From DASPKA01 sp035628335 (GTDB taxonomy: Bacteria > Patescibacteriota > Doudnabacteria > UBA920): a DNA stretch of 13,063 bases. Positions 1 through 6,959 of the stretch are shown piece after piece. Position 1 is the first letter of the stretch, and every line of letters begins with the position of its first letter. Both the position numbers and the translations under genes were made by a program. A model generated the notes under the pieces. That model was not told the DNA's origin, did not search any database, and saw only the letters and a list, made by a program, of their open reading frames with translations. The stretch is taken from the NCBI GenBank assembly GCA_035628335.1, contig DASPKA010000096.1:1-13063 (forward strand). Reading direction: 5' to 3'.

Positions 1-627
1 AATGTAGCAGGCTGTGGTTCGGGCTGTAGGGGTAAGCTGGGATTAGGGATAATAGACGCAAACAAAGCTTTGGCGCAACCAATAGTAAAACAGGAGATTA
101 GCGAGGGGGAGTTGGTTAGAAACAGGCAGACGAGCCAGGTGTTTTATGTTCAGTATGGCAGAAAGCGACTAGTGGGCAGTTTTGTCCAATCGCAGCGATT
201 TTCTACAATTTCACCTCGAGACGTAGACCATAGCGTATTGCAGAATATGCTTTCGGGTATAAGTTTAGAGCCGCTCGACGGTACGCTGCTTAAGTTCCAA
301 GACTCTCCTGCTGTGTATTTGGTTCAAAAAGCTGCACTGAGGCCTATTAGTTTTGAAATTTTTAAGATAAGAAGGTATAATTTCTCTAGTATTAAAGTCG
401 TTAGCTCACAGGAAGGAAAGGATTGGGTACGTAGTGGTTTCCTGCCGCCACCTGACGGCACCGTACTCCGTGTTCGCGGTAATCGAACAGTATTTTGGGT
501 GCTTGAAAATTTGGTGCACCCTGTAAGTAAACGGTATTTTTACCAATACGGACTTCACGAACTACCTCAAACCTTTGTTACTCCCCAGACACTGAGAAGT
601 CTGCAATTTGGTAAGGTGCTTCAATAA
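1..627 (+). CDS. 3' end of a surface protein with C-terminal repeats, possibly the end of a subtilase (partial)
   Basis: The reading frame is open from the first base to a TAA at 625-627, so the gene starts outside the window; a TTG at position 70 could act as a start but nothing supports it. The first residues end in a run reading KLGLGIIDANKALAQP. This resembles the last stretch of the catalytic domain of S8 subtilases (pattern G-x-G-[IV]-[IV]-[ND]-A-x-x-A-L), so a secreted serine protease with a C-terminal extension is my best guess, not proven. The rest holds about three copies of a ~57-residue repeat ('DGTLLKF…AVYLVQKAALRPIS', 'DGTVLRV…TVFWVLENLVHPVS') of the same family as those in the next gene. 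The following gene begins 5 bases after the stop, so the two are probably co-transcribed. The catalytic triad, if it exists, lies upstream and cannot be checked here. Confidence 0.7.
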   Translation, partial: NVAGCGSGCRGKLGLGIIDANKALAQPIVKQEISEGELVRNRQTSQVFYVQYGRKRLVGSFVQSQRFSTISPRDVDHSVLQNMLSGISLEPLDGTLLKFQDSPAVYLVQKAALRPISFEIFKIRRYNFSSIKVVSSQEGKDWVRSGFLPPPDGTVLRVRGNRTVFWVLENLVHPVSKRYFYQYGLHELPQTFVTPQTLRSLQFGKVLQ

Positions 628-632
628 TTATC

Positions 633-2456
633 ATGACTAAAAAAATTATTGCCGGAATTTTACTCGGCTTACTGATTGTGCCAGAGTTTGCCCATGCCCA
701 GCTACCAGTAGATCCGGCATTTAACCCAAACAAAATAATCGAGGACACGGCTTTTACCAACACAAAAAGTTTTTCTGGCCCGGAAGCAATACAAAAATTT
801 TTAGAGAGTAAGAATTCTGTGCTCGCAAACACTTCAACTGACTTTGTTATGAAGCTTCGCGAGCCAGGTTTTGTTGATTTAAAGCAGATTGTCGAAGACC
901 CAAACGCAATTAAGGGATCTCCGAGGACAGCTGCTGAGTTGATTTGGGACGCAGCGCGCAGTACGGGTATAAACCCTCAAGTGTTGTTGGTAACTTTGCA
1001 AAAAGAGCAAAGTTTAATTACTGGACACCAAAATTCAAGCCCTGAACGCTTACAGAGGGCGTTAGACAACGCCATGGGGTTTGACTGTCCAGATTCGACT
1101 GGCTGTGGCGACATTTTACCTGGATTTTACTTTCAGTTGTTTGGCAGTATTGATGCAGAAGGTAACCGTTACTTAGGGGCAGCTCGTTCCTTGATGAAAT
1201 CATTCAATACCCCTGGTGGTCGTGGTCCTTCAGTGCAGGGTTCGCCCGCAAAAGTTGGCCAGCACGTAACTCTTGGAAATACAGTTGGTGACTACACAAC
1301 AGTAGCCCAGCAAACAGTAACTATGGGTAACCTCGCTACTGCTGCTCTATACCGCTATACTCCGCATGTGTTTAATGGTAACTACAATTTTTGGAAGTAT
1401 TTCACCACCTGGTTTAAACTGCAAGATGGTACAATCGTCACAGTAGCCAGCGACGCAAATACCTATATAATACAGAACGGCGCACGTCTGACTATTACTC
1501 CATTTGTTGCACGGCTTAAAGGCATAAACACAGCCTCAGCTCAGAGCTTTGCGATGAGCGAGCTAGAAAACTATCCGGCAAAAGGGGTGCTGCCGCTTGA
1601 TGACAACACTGTCGTCCGTGCTGATGGCAAATACTATGTATTTATCAGTGGAAAGAAATACCAAGCATCTGAGTTTACCATTTCTCAGCGTGGCCTGAGT
1701 GCATCGAGTGCAATTGAAGCTCAACTGGTAGATATAAGTCCGTTTACAGACAGTGGTGTACTTACTCCAGCCGATGGAACGGTAGTGAAGGGTGACAAAG
1801 GCAGTGATGTGTTCTTAGTGAAGAAAGGTGTGTTAAACAGATTCTCACAGCTAACCTTTAAGCAGTATAAAGCCGACAAGCAGGTGCAAACGTTGCCCCA
1901 GGCAGAAGTTGACTCGTACCCCAAAGGTGGGTACGTTCCACCGGTTAGCGGCACGCTGATAAAGTCTGAAGGTGGTAAGTTCGTCTATTTGGTTGACCAG
2001 GAAACAAAACGTCCAGTCGTAGACGGAGTGTTTAAAGACAGAGGCTTTAAACAGGTAAATGTAGTTACGCTTGCAAGTGAAGAGTTTAACTCAGTTTCTA
2101 CCGCAGCAGCTGCTACACCTAAAGAGAACGCAGTAGTTAAAACTGACAAATCCAAGTCTATTTATTTCTTCAAAAATGGCCAGAAGCACCCAGTTTCTGC
2201 ATGGGTCTTAAAACAGCGTGGTATGTGGGTTGACTATACCGTACCTGAACAAGTTGCAAACGAGTGGTACACTGGCCTAGCCTTACTACCCAAAAACGGC
2301 ACTGTAGTTAAAGGCAATAAATCGGCAACTGTGTATATAGTTGAGTCCGGAAAGCTCCGCGCAATTTCTACAGCAGAACTAAAGAAGAAAAAGCTAACCA
2401 AAAAAATCCAAGTATTACCACAAGCAGAAGTTAACAGCTACGTGAAAGCCAACTAA
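633..2456 (+). CDS. Secreted lysozyme-like protein with six C-terminal surface repeats
   Basis: This 607-aa protein is predicted to be exported. Residues 1-22 form a signal peptide (Lys-Lys, hydrophobic core, cleavage after AHA). Residues ~48-261 form a domain I recognise from secreted proteins of Actinobacteria and Patescibacteria: an AAELIWDAA helix, NPQVLLVTLQKEQSLIT (E125 could be a catalytic acid, by analogy with lysozyme-like folds), AMGFDCP with a Cys pair (C152/C158), and a C-terminal NFWKYFTTWF motif. Activity on peptidoglycan is an inference. Residues ~262-607 are six tandem repeats of about 57 residues, each built on 'DGT(V/I)VK', a VYLV strand, a short G/K turn, 'RPIS', and ending 'LPQAEV(D/N)SY'. 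Such repeats probably anchor the protein at the cell surface. The ATG at 633 follows the upstream stop by 5 bases with no Shine-Dalgarno, which suggests translational coupling. Confidence 0.85.
   Translation: MTKKIIAGILLGLLIVPEFAHAQLPVDPAFNPNKIIEDTAFTNTKSFSGPEAIQKFLESKNSVLANTSTDFVMKLREPGFVDLKQIVEDPNAIKGSPRTAAELIWDAARSTGINPQVLLVTLQKEQSLITGHQNSSPERLQRALDNAMGFDCPDSTGCGDILPGFYFQLFGSIDAEGNRYLGAARSLMKSFNTPGGRGPSVQGSPAKVGQHVTLGNTVGDYTTVAQQTVTMGNLATAALYRYTPHVFNGNYNFWKYFTTWFKLQDGTIVTVASDANTYIIQNGARLTITPFVARLKGINTASAQSFAMSELENYPAKGVLPLDDNTVVRADGKYYVFISGKKYQASEFTISQRGLSASSAIEAQLVDISPFTDSGVLTPADGTVVKGDKGSDVFLVKKGVLNRFSQLTFKQYKADKQVQTLPQAEVDSYPKGGYVPPVSGTLIKSEGGKFVYLVDQETKRPVVDGVFKDRGFKQVNVVTLASEEFNSVSTAAAATPKENAVVKTDKSKSIYFFKNGQKHPVSAWVLKQRGMWVDYTVPEQVANEWYTGLALLPKNGTVVKGNKSATVYIVESGKLRAISTAELKKKKLTKKIQVLPQAEVNSYVKAN
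1416..2453 (+). repeat. Six tandem ~57-residue protein repeats
   Basis: The C-terminal 346 residues of the 607-aa protein fall into six degenerate units, beginning near 'QDGTIVTV', 'DDNTVVRA', 'ADGTVVKG', 'VSGTLIKS', 'KENAVVKT' and 'KNGTVVKG'. Each has a central aromatic/aliphatic strand (TYII, YYVF, VFLV, VYLV, IYFF, VYIV) and a downstream [FW]…R.G segment. Units 3 and 6 share the end motif LPQAEV(D/N)SY. Divergence between units means they are old, not a recent DNA-level duplication. The upstream gene carries about three more units of this family. Confidence 0.8.
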
Positions 2457-2486
2457 ATTGTGGATAACTTAGTTGTGCTGAAGAAA

Positions 2487-2522
2487 TATTAATGTTACGT
2501 TTGAAATGAAGGAACATTAATA
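2487..2522. promoter_or_regulatory. 10-bp perfect inverted repeat before the small secreted gene
   Basis: TATTAATGTT at 2487-2496 is the exact reverse complement of AACATTAATA at 2513-2522, separated by 16 bases. It lies between the stop of the lysozyme-like gene and the GTG start of the next gene. There is no T-run after it, so a rho-independent terminator is unlikely. The symmetry fits an operator or an AT-rich mRNA hairpin. Function unknown. Confidence 0.4.
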
Positions 2523-2534
2523 AAAGCTCACAAC

Positions 2535-2855
2535 GTGAAAAACACAATTTCTAACATAGTCTTCAAAGCAATGAGCACTTTCCTGCTCGTTGTTTTTTTA
2601 GTAACTTCTGTTCCGCATGCATATGCACAGGAAGCTGGTGTATCTAGCACTTCTTCGCCAGAAACTCCTCCTGTCACGACAGAAATACCAGAGCCTGTTA
2701 CAGATACTGAAGGGACAATACCAAGCGCCAATGAAGAAACACCTTCAAACTCTGTTACTCCCTCAAGCCCTAACACAGAAACTACAGAGACAAACAGAAA
2801 ACAGGGGGTCAAAAACAGGGGGTCAAGTCTAGACATTAGACATTTCCCAATATAG
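2535..2855 (+). pseudogene. Small secreted Ser/Thr/Pro-rich protein truncated by a mobile element
   Basis: The frame starts with GTG at 2535; an in-frame ATG at 2571 would remove the positively charged n-region of the signal peptide, so GTG is preferred. Residues 1-31 make a convincing signal peptide (two lysines, FLLVVFLV core, cleavage after AYA). Residues 32-87 are a low-complexity Ser/Thr/Pro/Glu linker of the sort that usually precedes a folded domain. No such domain follows: from about 2797 the frame reads into the left end of the transposable element and stops at 2853-2855 inside it, so the last ~19 residues are encoded by the element. A naive join of the left flank to the right flank (base 2796 to base 3997) meets a TAA almost at once, so the missing C-terminal part is not simply recovered downstream. 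The original function cannot be told. Confidence 0.6.
2820..2843. repeat. Left 24-bp terminal inverted repeat of the RAYT element
   Basis: This matches the reverse complement of 3820-3843 at all 24 positions. It contains the palindrome GTCTAGAC (2827-2834) and can fold a 5-bp stem (GTCTA/TAGAC) with a 5-base loop at 2827-2841, the kind of small hairpin that REP-type transposases recognise in single-stranded DNA. A second GGGGGTCA unit lies just outside it (2804-2811). Confidence 0.85.
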
Positions 2856-2892
2856 CTTGACTTATGAGTATGTACTGGTATACGATTGGTTA

Positions 2893-3834
2893 ATGTCACG
2901 ACCACTCAGAATTGAATATCCCGGAGCATTTTACCACGTTATGAACCGCGGGCTTGAGCGAAGAGATATTTTTAAGTCACCAGCAGATTTTCAGTATTTC
3001 CTTGAACTGCTTACAAGCCAATTCATGAAATATGGCCTCATAGTGCATGCGTACTGCTTGATGTCCAACCATTACCATCTATTTATTGAGACCCCACTTG
3101 GACACATATCCAAGATTATGCGGGCTGTTGATGGCCATTACACACAGAAATTTAACAAATGTTACAAACGCAACGGACCTCTTTTCCAGGGTAGATACAA
3201 AGCACTGCTTGTAGACAAAGACAGTTATTCTCTTGAGCTCTCACGATACATCCATTTAAACCCAGTTAAGGCAGGGATGACCAAAACCCCTCAGGAATAT
3301 CCATATTCCAGTTATTCTTCATTTCTCAGCAATACACACCCATACCTATTCCTAAATACTAGTTGGATTCTTAGTCAATTTCATACAAAAACCAACCAAG
3401 CTAAAAAACACTTCACGGACTTTACCTTACAAGGACTTACAGATACATGGTCTCCAGATTCACAAAGCTTCAAAAATACCATTTTGGGTTCTCCAGGCTT
3501 CATCTCACAGATCCAAGACCGATTCCTTAACCACAAACATGACCGTGAAATACCAGAACTCAAACAGTCTCAAAGGCAAAGAACTCAAGAAGATGTAGTA
3601 AAGTATCTGGTGAATGTAAATCTTGCTGAGCATACTAAGCAGAAGCTCCTGGTATATCTCCTGAAAACTAAAACCCATTATTCACTAAAAGACATTGCAC
3701 TTATCTCAAACAAAAATATCCATGCCGTTTCAAAGTCAGTTTCTCGGTTTGAACAGGAAATTAAGCAAAGCAAGTTATTGCGAGAAATACTTTCTGAAGC
3801 AGAAGCCGCATTAACCGGTATGTCTAATGTCTAG
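2893..3834 (+). CDS. REP-associated tyrosine transposase (Y1_Tnp, HUH family)
   Basis: This 313-aa protein is a single-strand DNA transposase of the IS200/IS605 TnpA superfamily, RAYT branch. I chose the ATG at 2893 because the protein then begins MSRPLRIEYPGAFYHVMNRG, the standard start of the family; a TTG at 2857 would lie in the element's left end. The HUH metal-binding motif is H60-Y61-H62 (SNHYHLFIE). GPLFQGRYKALLV and RYIHLNPVKAGM follow, and Y119 in RYIHLNP is the probable nucleophile by comparison with relatives. Residues ~225-300 look like a DnaA-C-like helix-turn-helix (YSLKDIALISNKNIHAVSKSVSRFE), often seen at the C-terminus of longer RAYTs and probably binding DNA. The stop codon TAG lies inside the right terminal inverted repeat, so the last four residues are encoded by the repeat. 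There is no Shine-Dalgarno. No accessory TnpB/IscB gene is present. Confidence 0.92.
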   Translation: MSRPLRIEYPGAFYHVMNRGLERRDIFKSPADFQYFLELLTSQFMKYGLIVHAYCLMSNHYHLFIETPLGHISKIMRAVDGHYTQKFNKCYKRNGPLFQGRYKALLVDKDSYSLELSRYIHLNPVKAGMTKTPQEYPYSSYSSFLSNTHPYLFLNTSWILSQFHTKTNQAKKHFTDFTLQGLTDTWSPDSQSFKNTILGSPGFISQIQDRFLNHKHDREIPELKQSQRQRTQEDVVKYLVNVNLAEHTKQKLLVYLLKTKTHYSLKDIALISNKNIHAVSKSVSRFEQEIKQSKLLREILSEAEAALTGMSNV

Positions 3835-3843
3835 ACTTGACCC
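3820..3843. repeat. Right 24-bp terminal inverted repeat of the RAYT element
   Basis: This is the perfect inverted partner of 2820-2843. It holds the transposase stop codon (3832-3834) and the same small hairpin (GTCTA 3822-3826, loop, TAGAC 3832-3836). Its outer half, CTAGACTTGACCCTCATGTTCT together with flanking bases (3831-3852), recurs exactly at 3901-3922. Confidence 0.85.
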
Positions 3844-3996
3844 TCATGTTCTCATGTTCCCTCATGTTCCTATGCTCATGTTCCTATGACCCTCATGTTC
3901 CTAGACTTGACCCTCATGTTCTCTCATGTTCTCATGTTTCTGACCCTCATGTTTTCTGACCCTCATGTTTTCTCATGTTTTGACCCTCATGTTTTC
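3841..3996. repeat. Degenerate direct-repeat array with 12 copies of CTCATGTT
   Basis: CTCATGTT occurs 12 times in 156 bases (starting at 3843, 3851, 3861, 3875, 3892, 3913, 3923, 3931, 3946, 3962, 3972 and 3986), embedded in variable units such as TGACCCTCATGTTTTC (three identical copies at 3941, 3957 and 3981). A 22-base block around the end of the terminal inverted repeat (3831-3852) is repeated at 3901-3922. The unit is related to the sequence outside the left terminal repeat (GGGGGTCAAAAACA on the plus strand), but the left side has only two copies. Spacing is irregular, so this is not a CRISPR. It appears to be an expanded transposon end, perhaps made by slippage or repeated end reuse. 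Confidence 0.8.
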
Positions 3997-4107
3997 GATA
4001 AAAATTAAGTGGAAGGTTGATGCTCTTCAAGCTTCAAGAATAACCCAACTTCCAAGTCATATTTATCTTGATTTTGTGGACGTACCGCATAATGGTTCGA
4101 TTTTGTA
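3997..4107. other. Unassigned sequence between the element and the ATPase gene
   Basis: About 110 bases lie between the array and the ATPase stop. One plus-strand frame is open and reads 'VDALQASRITQLPSHIYLDF', which has a protein-like composition. It has no start of its own outside the repeat array and runs on antisense into the ATPase gene. It could be a fragment of a gene lost when the element inserted. I cannot name it and see no terminator hairpin here. Confidence 0.3.
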
Positions 4108-6792
4108 TTATCTCAAGGAATGGTTGTTATATTTCCATCGAACAATTCCTTTACGCATCTCTTCGGCTAGTAAAATGGTAGCTGCTGTCGGTACAATCAG
4201 CATCCAGTCAGAAAGACTCAGCGGAACTGTTTTCAAAAATGTATTCATTGCTGGAGTGTAAATGGCTAGCATTTGAAGTACAATGATCGTGACAGTTGCG
4301 CCAACCAAGTATTTATTGGAAAACGGATTCATTTGAAAAATAGATTTGTGTTCTGACCGGCAATTCCACGCATTAAACCAATGACCAACGGCAAGGGTTG
4401 TCAAGGCTATTGTCCAAGCCTTCGCGAGATTTGTCTCGTAGTACAAACTAAATAATATAAGGGTACCGATGGCAAGCGGGATAGCCATTAACGCTGTTCG
4501 TTTGAACATGAGCTTGTCAATCAGATACTTTGCTGGTCTCTCAAATTTACCATCAAGCAAATGTTTTTCTTTTGGTTCCATGGCGAGTGATACGTCAAGA
4601 AAACCGTCCGTTACAAAATTGAGCCAAATAATTTGAGCAGGGAGCAGGGGAAGAGGAAAACCTAGGAACAAGGAGCCAACAATGGTCGCCACCTGGCTCC
4701 AGCTTCCCGCAAAAAGATACAAAATGACTTTCTTGATGGTTTTGTAGATGCTGCGTCCCTCCTCAATAGCTGAAACAATGCTATCCAAATTGTCATCGAG
4801 AAGGACGATGTCAGAGGCCTCTTTTGCCACTTCGGTCCCAATGCTGCCCATGGCAACTCCAAGATCAGCCGCAACTAATGACGGTGCGTCATTTACTCCG
4901 TCTCCGGTCATTGCAACCACTTCACCAAGCGAGCGGTATGCCTCAATTATTTTCATCTTGTGTTCCGGATTTACCCTGGCAAAAACCGACACTGTTTTGA
5001 GTCTTTGCGGTAATTCCGCATCGGACATTGAGTCAATTTCCAGCCCGGTAAGCACCTCGTCATTCTCGCGCCAAATGCCTATTTCTTTTGCTATGGCCTG
5101 CGCGGTTAGTTTGTGATCTCCGGTAATCATCACGACTTTTACTCCGGCTGATTCCGCTTTTCGGATAGCAGCTGCCGCTTCAGGTCGCGTCGCGTCGCGC
5201 ATTCCGTAAAAGCCCACAAAAGTAAGGTCTCGTATTTTTTCTGGTTTGAGTGTTGTTCCTGCGGCCGTATCAATGGCTAAAGCCACCACACGTAACCCTT
5301 CATGAGACATTTGATAAAAAGTAGACTCAAGTTTTTTTCGGTCTGTGGATGTCAATTCTCTCTTCTTACCATCAAGCCACACTGTTTCGGACAATTCTAA
5401 AACGACCTCTGGTGCGCCGACTGTGGTCAAAAAGATCTTATCACCAGTTTTGTGGAGCATAGCGTGGTACTTGAGTCGGTAATCAAAAGGGATTTCTCCA
5501 ATAACAGGCAATTCCCGCTCGAGGTCTTCTTTGTGAAAACCGAGCTTTTGCGAGAGCACGAGCATGGCCGCTTCCGTAGGGTCTCCGGTGATATGGTAAC
5601 GTTGATCTTCTTCAGAAAGCATGACACGTGCATTGGCGCAAAAAGCAGCAATCTTCCCCGCAAGCAAAAGTTCCGGATGATTTGCGGCGTCCGTGATGCT
5701 TCCGTTAAAGGTAATGGTGCCTTTTGGTTCATAGCCTACACCACCGATATCAAACATCTTTTCTCCGACATATACTTTCTGTATGACGAGTTCGTTTTTG
5801 GTGATAGTGCCGGTTTTATCAACGGCGATGATGCTTGCTTGTCCCAAGGCTTCGACCGCCTGTAGTTTCTTTACGAGCGCATTGCGCTTGCTCATACGCC
5901 AGACGCCCATGGCAAGGATTAAGGTCACAACTATAGGGAGTCCTTCCGGCACGATTGAGACTGCTAGAGAAACAATCGTCGCAAACATCTCCTTGACTGG
6001 TTTGCCGACTATAATACCGAGGCTAAATATCACTATCGAAACAATTGCAACAGTTGCGATGATGAGATGTGAAAGATAACGGATATTGCCCTTGAGCGGC
6101 ATCTCGGTATTGACGAGCGCTATCTTACTGGCAATGGATCCTATAACAGTTTGGGATCCAGTTGCGAAAACCACAGCTCGGCCATTACCTGAGACAATAT
6201 TTGTGCCTTTGTATGCAATATTTTTGTACTGACTGACTGTTCCTCCGGCCGTTTCTGGTTCGCTCAGTTTGTGTACTGGCTCAGATTCTCCGGAGAGAGC
6301 CGCTTCATCCACTTTGAGATTGTGGGAAACAAGTACACGAGCGTCGGCAGGAATTTTTTCGCCCTCTTGGAGGATGAGAATATCACCAGGTACTAGTTCC
6401 GTGTCTGAAATAATTATTTCCTTATCTTCCCGGAGTACGGTGGCCTTAGTCTCGACGAATTTCTTGAGAGCGAGCAAGGTATTTTGAGCCTTGCCTTCCT
6501 GAATGGTACCAACAATAGCGTTAAAAAGAAGGACAGCAAGAATAATCGACCCGTCTACTACTTCTCCTAATGCAAAGACCACAATACATGCGGCAACCAA
6601 TATGTAGATGAGCGGGCTTTGGAACTGCCGGAGGAAAATAGTAAAAATGCTATCCACCTTTGCCTCGGGCAGTTTGTTAAGTCCGTACTGCTTTATTCGC
6701 AAGTTAGCTTCGTCATTGCTTAAGCCACGTTCGTTTGAACGCAATTCTTCAATGACGGTTTCTCCAGATTTTGTATGCCAAAGATCGTCCAT
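4108..6792 (-). CDS. Cation-transporting P-type ATPase (P2 type)
   Basis: This 894-aa integral membrane pump couples ATP hydrolysis to cation export or uptake. The full core is present: cytoplasmic N-terminal domain (1-50), first membrane pair (~50-95), actuator domain with SGES (167-170), membrane helix 4 with PEGLP (282-286), phosphorylation motif DKTGTIT (D325), nucleotide-binding GDPTEAA (403-409), TGD (557-559), hinge TGDGVND (629-635), then about six C-terminal helices. Length and order fit P2A/P2B-like pumps. Helix 6 keeps NFVTDG (N725, T728, D729), as in calcium pumps. Helix 5 has GSWSQ where calcium pumps have an Asn and a Glu, so one of the two calcium sites is probably absent and ion identity is open (Ca2+, Mn2+, or a monovalent ion). 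No Shine-Dalgarno precedes the ATG at 6792. It is transcribed alone, with 167 bases between it and the next minus-strand gene. Confidence 0.93.
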   Translation of the reverse strand: MDDLWHTKSGETVIEELRSNERGLSNDEANLRIKQYGLNKLPEAKVDSIFTIFLRQFQSPLIYILVAACIVVFALGEVVDGSIILAVLLFNAIVGTIQEGKAQNTLLALKKFVETKATVLREDKEIIISDTELVPGDILILQEGEKIPADARVLVSHNLKVDEAALSGESEPVHKLSEPETAGGTVSQYKNIAYKGTNIVSGNGRAVVFATGSQTVIGSIASKIALVNTEMPLKGNIRYLSHLIIATVAIVSIVIFSLGIIVGKPVKEMFATIVSLAVSIVPEGLPIVVTLILAMGVWRMSKRNALVKKLQAVEALGQASIIAVDKTGTITKNELVIQKVYVGEKMFDIGGVGYEPKGTITFNGSITDAANHPELLLAGKIAAFCANARVMLSEEDQRYHITGDPTEAAMLVLSQKLGFHKEDLERELPVIGEIPFDYRLKYHAMLHKTGDKIFLTTVGAPEVVLELSETVWLDGKKRELTSTDRKKLESTFYQMSHEGLRVVALAIDTAAGTTLKPEKIRDLTFVGFYGMRDATRPEAAAAIRKAESAGVKVVMITGDHKLTAQAIAKEIGIWRENDEVLTGLEIDSMSDAELPQRLKTVSVFARVNPEHKMKIIEAYRSLGEVVAMTGDGVNDAPSLVAADLGVAMGSIGTEVAKEASDIVLLDDNLDSIVSAIEEGRSIYKTIKKVILYLFAGSWSQVATIVGSLFLGFPLPLLPAQIIWLNFVTDGFLDVSLAMEPKEKHLLDGKFERPAKYLIDKLMFKRTALMAIPLAIGTLILFSLYYETNLAKAWTIALTTLAVGHWFNAWNCRSEHKSIFQMNPFSNKYLVGATVTIIVLQMLAIYTPAMNTFLKTVPLSLSDWMLIVPTAATILLAEEMRKGIVRWKYNNHSLR

Positions 6793-6959
6793 ATTATTGA
6801 TTAAAAAAATGTGAGTTGATCGTAAACCATAATCGTATTTTACTATGTATTTAAACTATTGTCGCCTAGCGGTGATATGTACTATCAAAAAGTCTGGCAT
6901 CATGCACGCAATCTATTTTTAGGAAAGCTCACAAATCATTATTTAGTTTTTTTTTCTGC

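Larger units (their letters stand above)
2797..3996 (+). mobile_element. RAYT-type (Y1/HUH transposase) element with terminal inverted repeats
   Basis: This 1200-bp unit carries a single transposase gene. Its inner boundaries are a 24-bp perfect inverted repeat (2820-2843 and 3820-3843). Outside these lie shorter related units: on the left GAAAACAGGGGGTCA (2797-2811), and on the right TGACCCTCATGTTTTC ending at 3996, which is nearly its reverse complement. I set the outer limits at those units. No target-site duplication is visible (left flank …GACAAACA, right flank GATAAAAATT), as expected for Y1 transposases, which do not create one. It sits inside the gene for a secreted Ser/Thr/Pro-rich protein. 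The transposase frame is intact, so the element may be or recently have been active. Confidence 0.75.

Noticed and set aside
2528..2905. 125-residue minus-strand frame opposite the secreted protein
   Set aside because: The plus strand has a proper signal peptide and linker; the minus frame crosses the transposon end and shows no domain.
3841..3996. CRISPR-like array
   Set aside because: Units are 8-16 bases with irregular spacing, there are no unique spacers of constant length, and no cas genes are near.
3965..4261. 98-residue plus-strand reading frame
   Set aside because: It begins inside the repeat array and its second half is antisense to the ATPase C-terminus; no start signal.
4748..5865. 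Long plus-strand frames opposite the ATPase gene (122 and 137 residues)
   Set aside because: They are antisense shadows of a well-conserved P-type ATPase, with no domain and no ribosome site.
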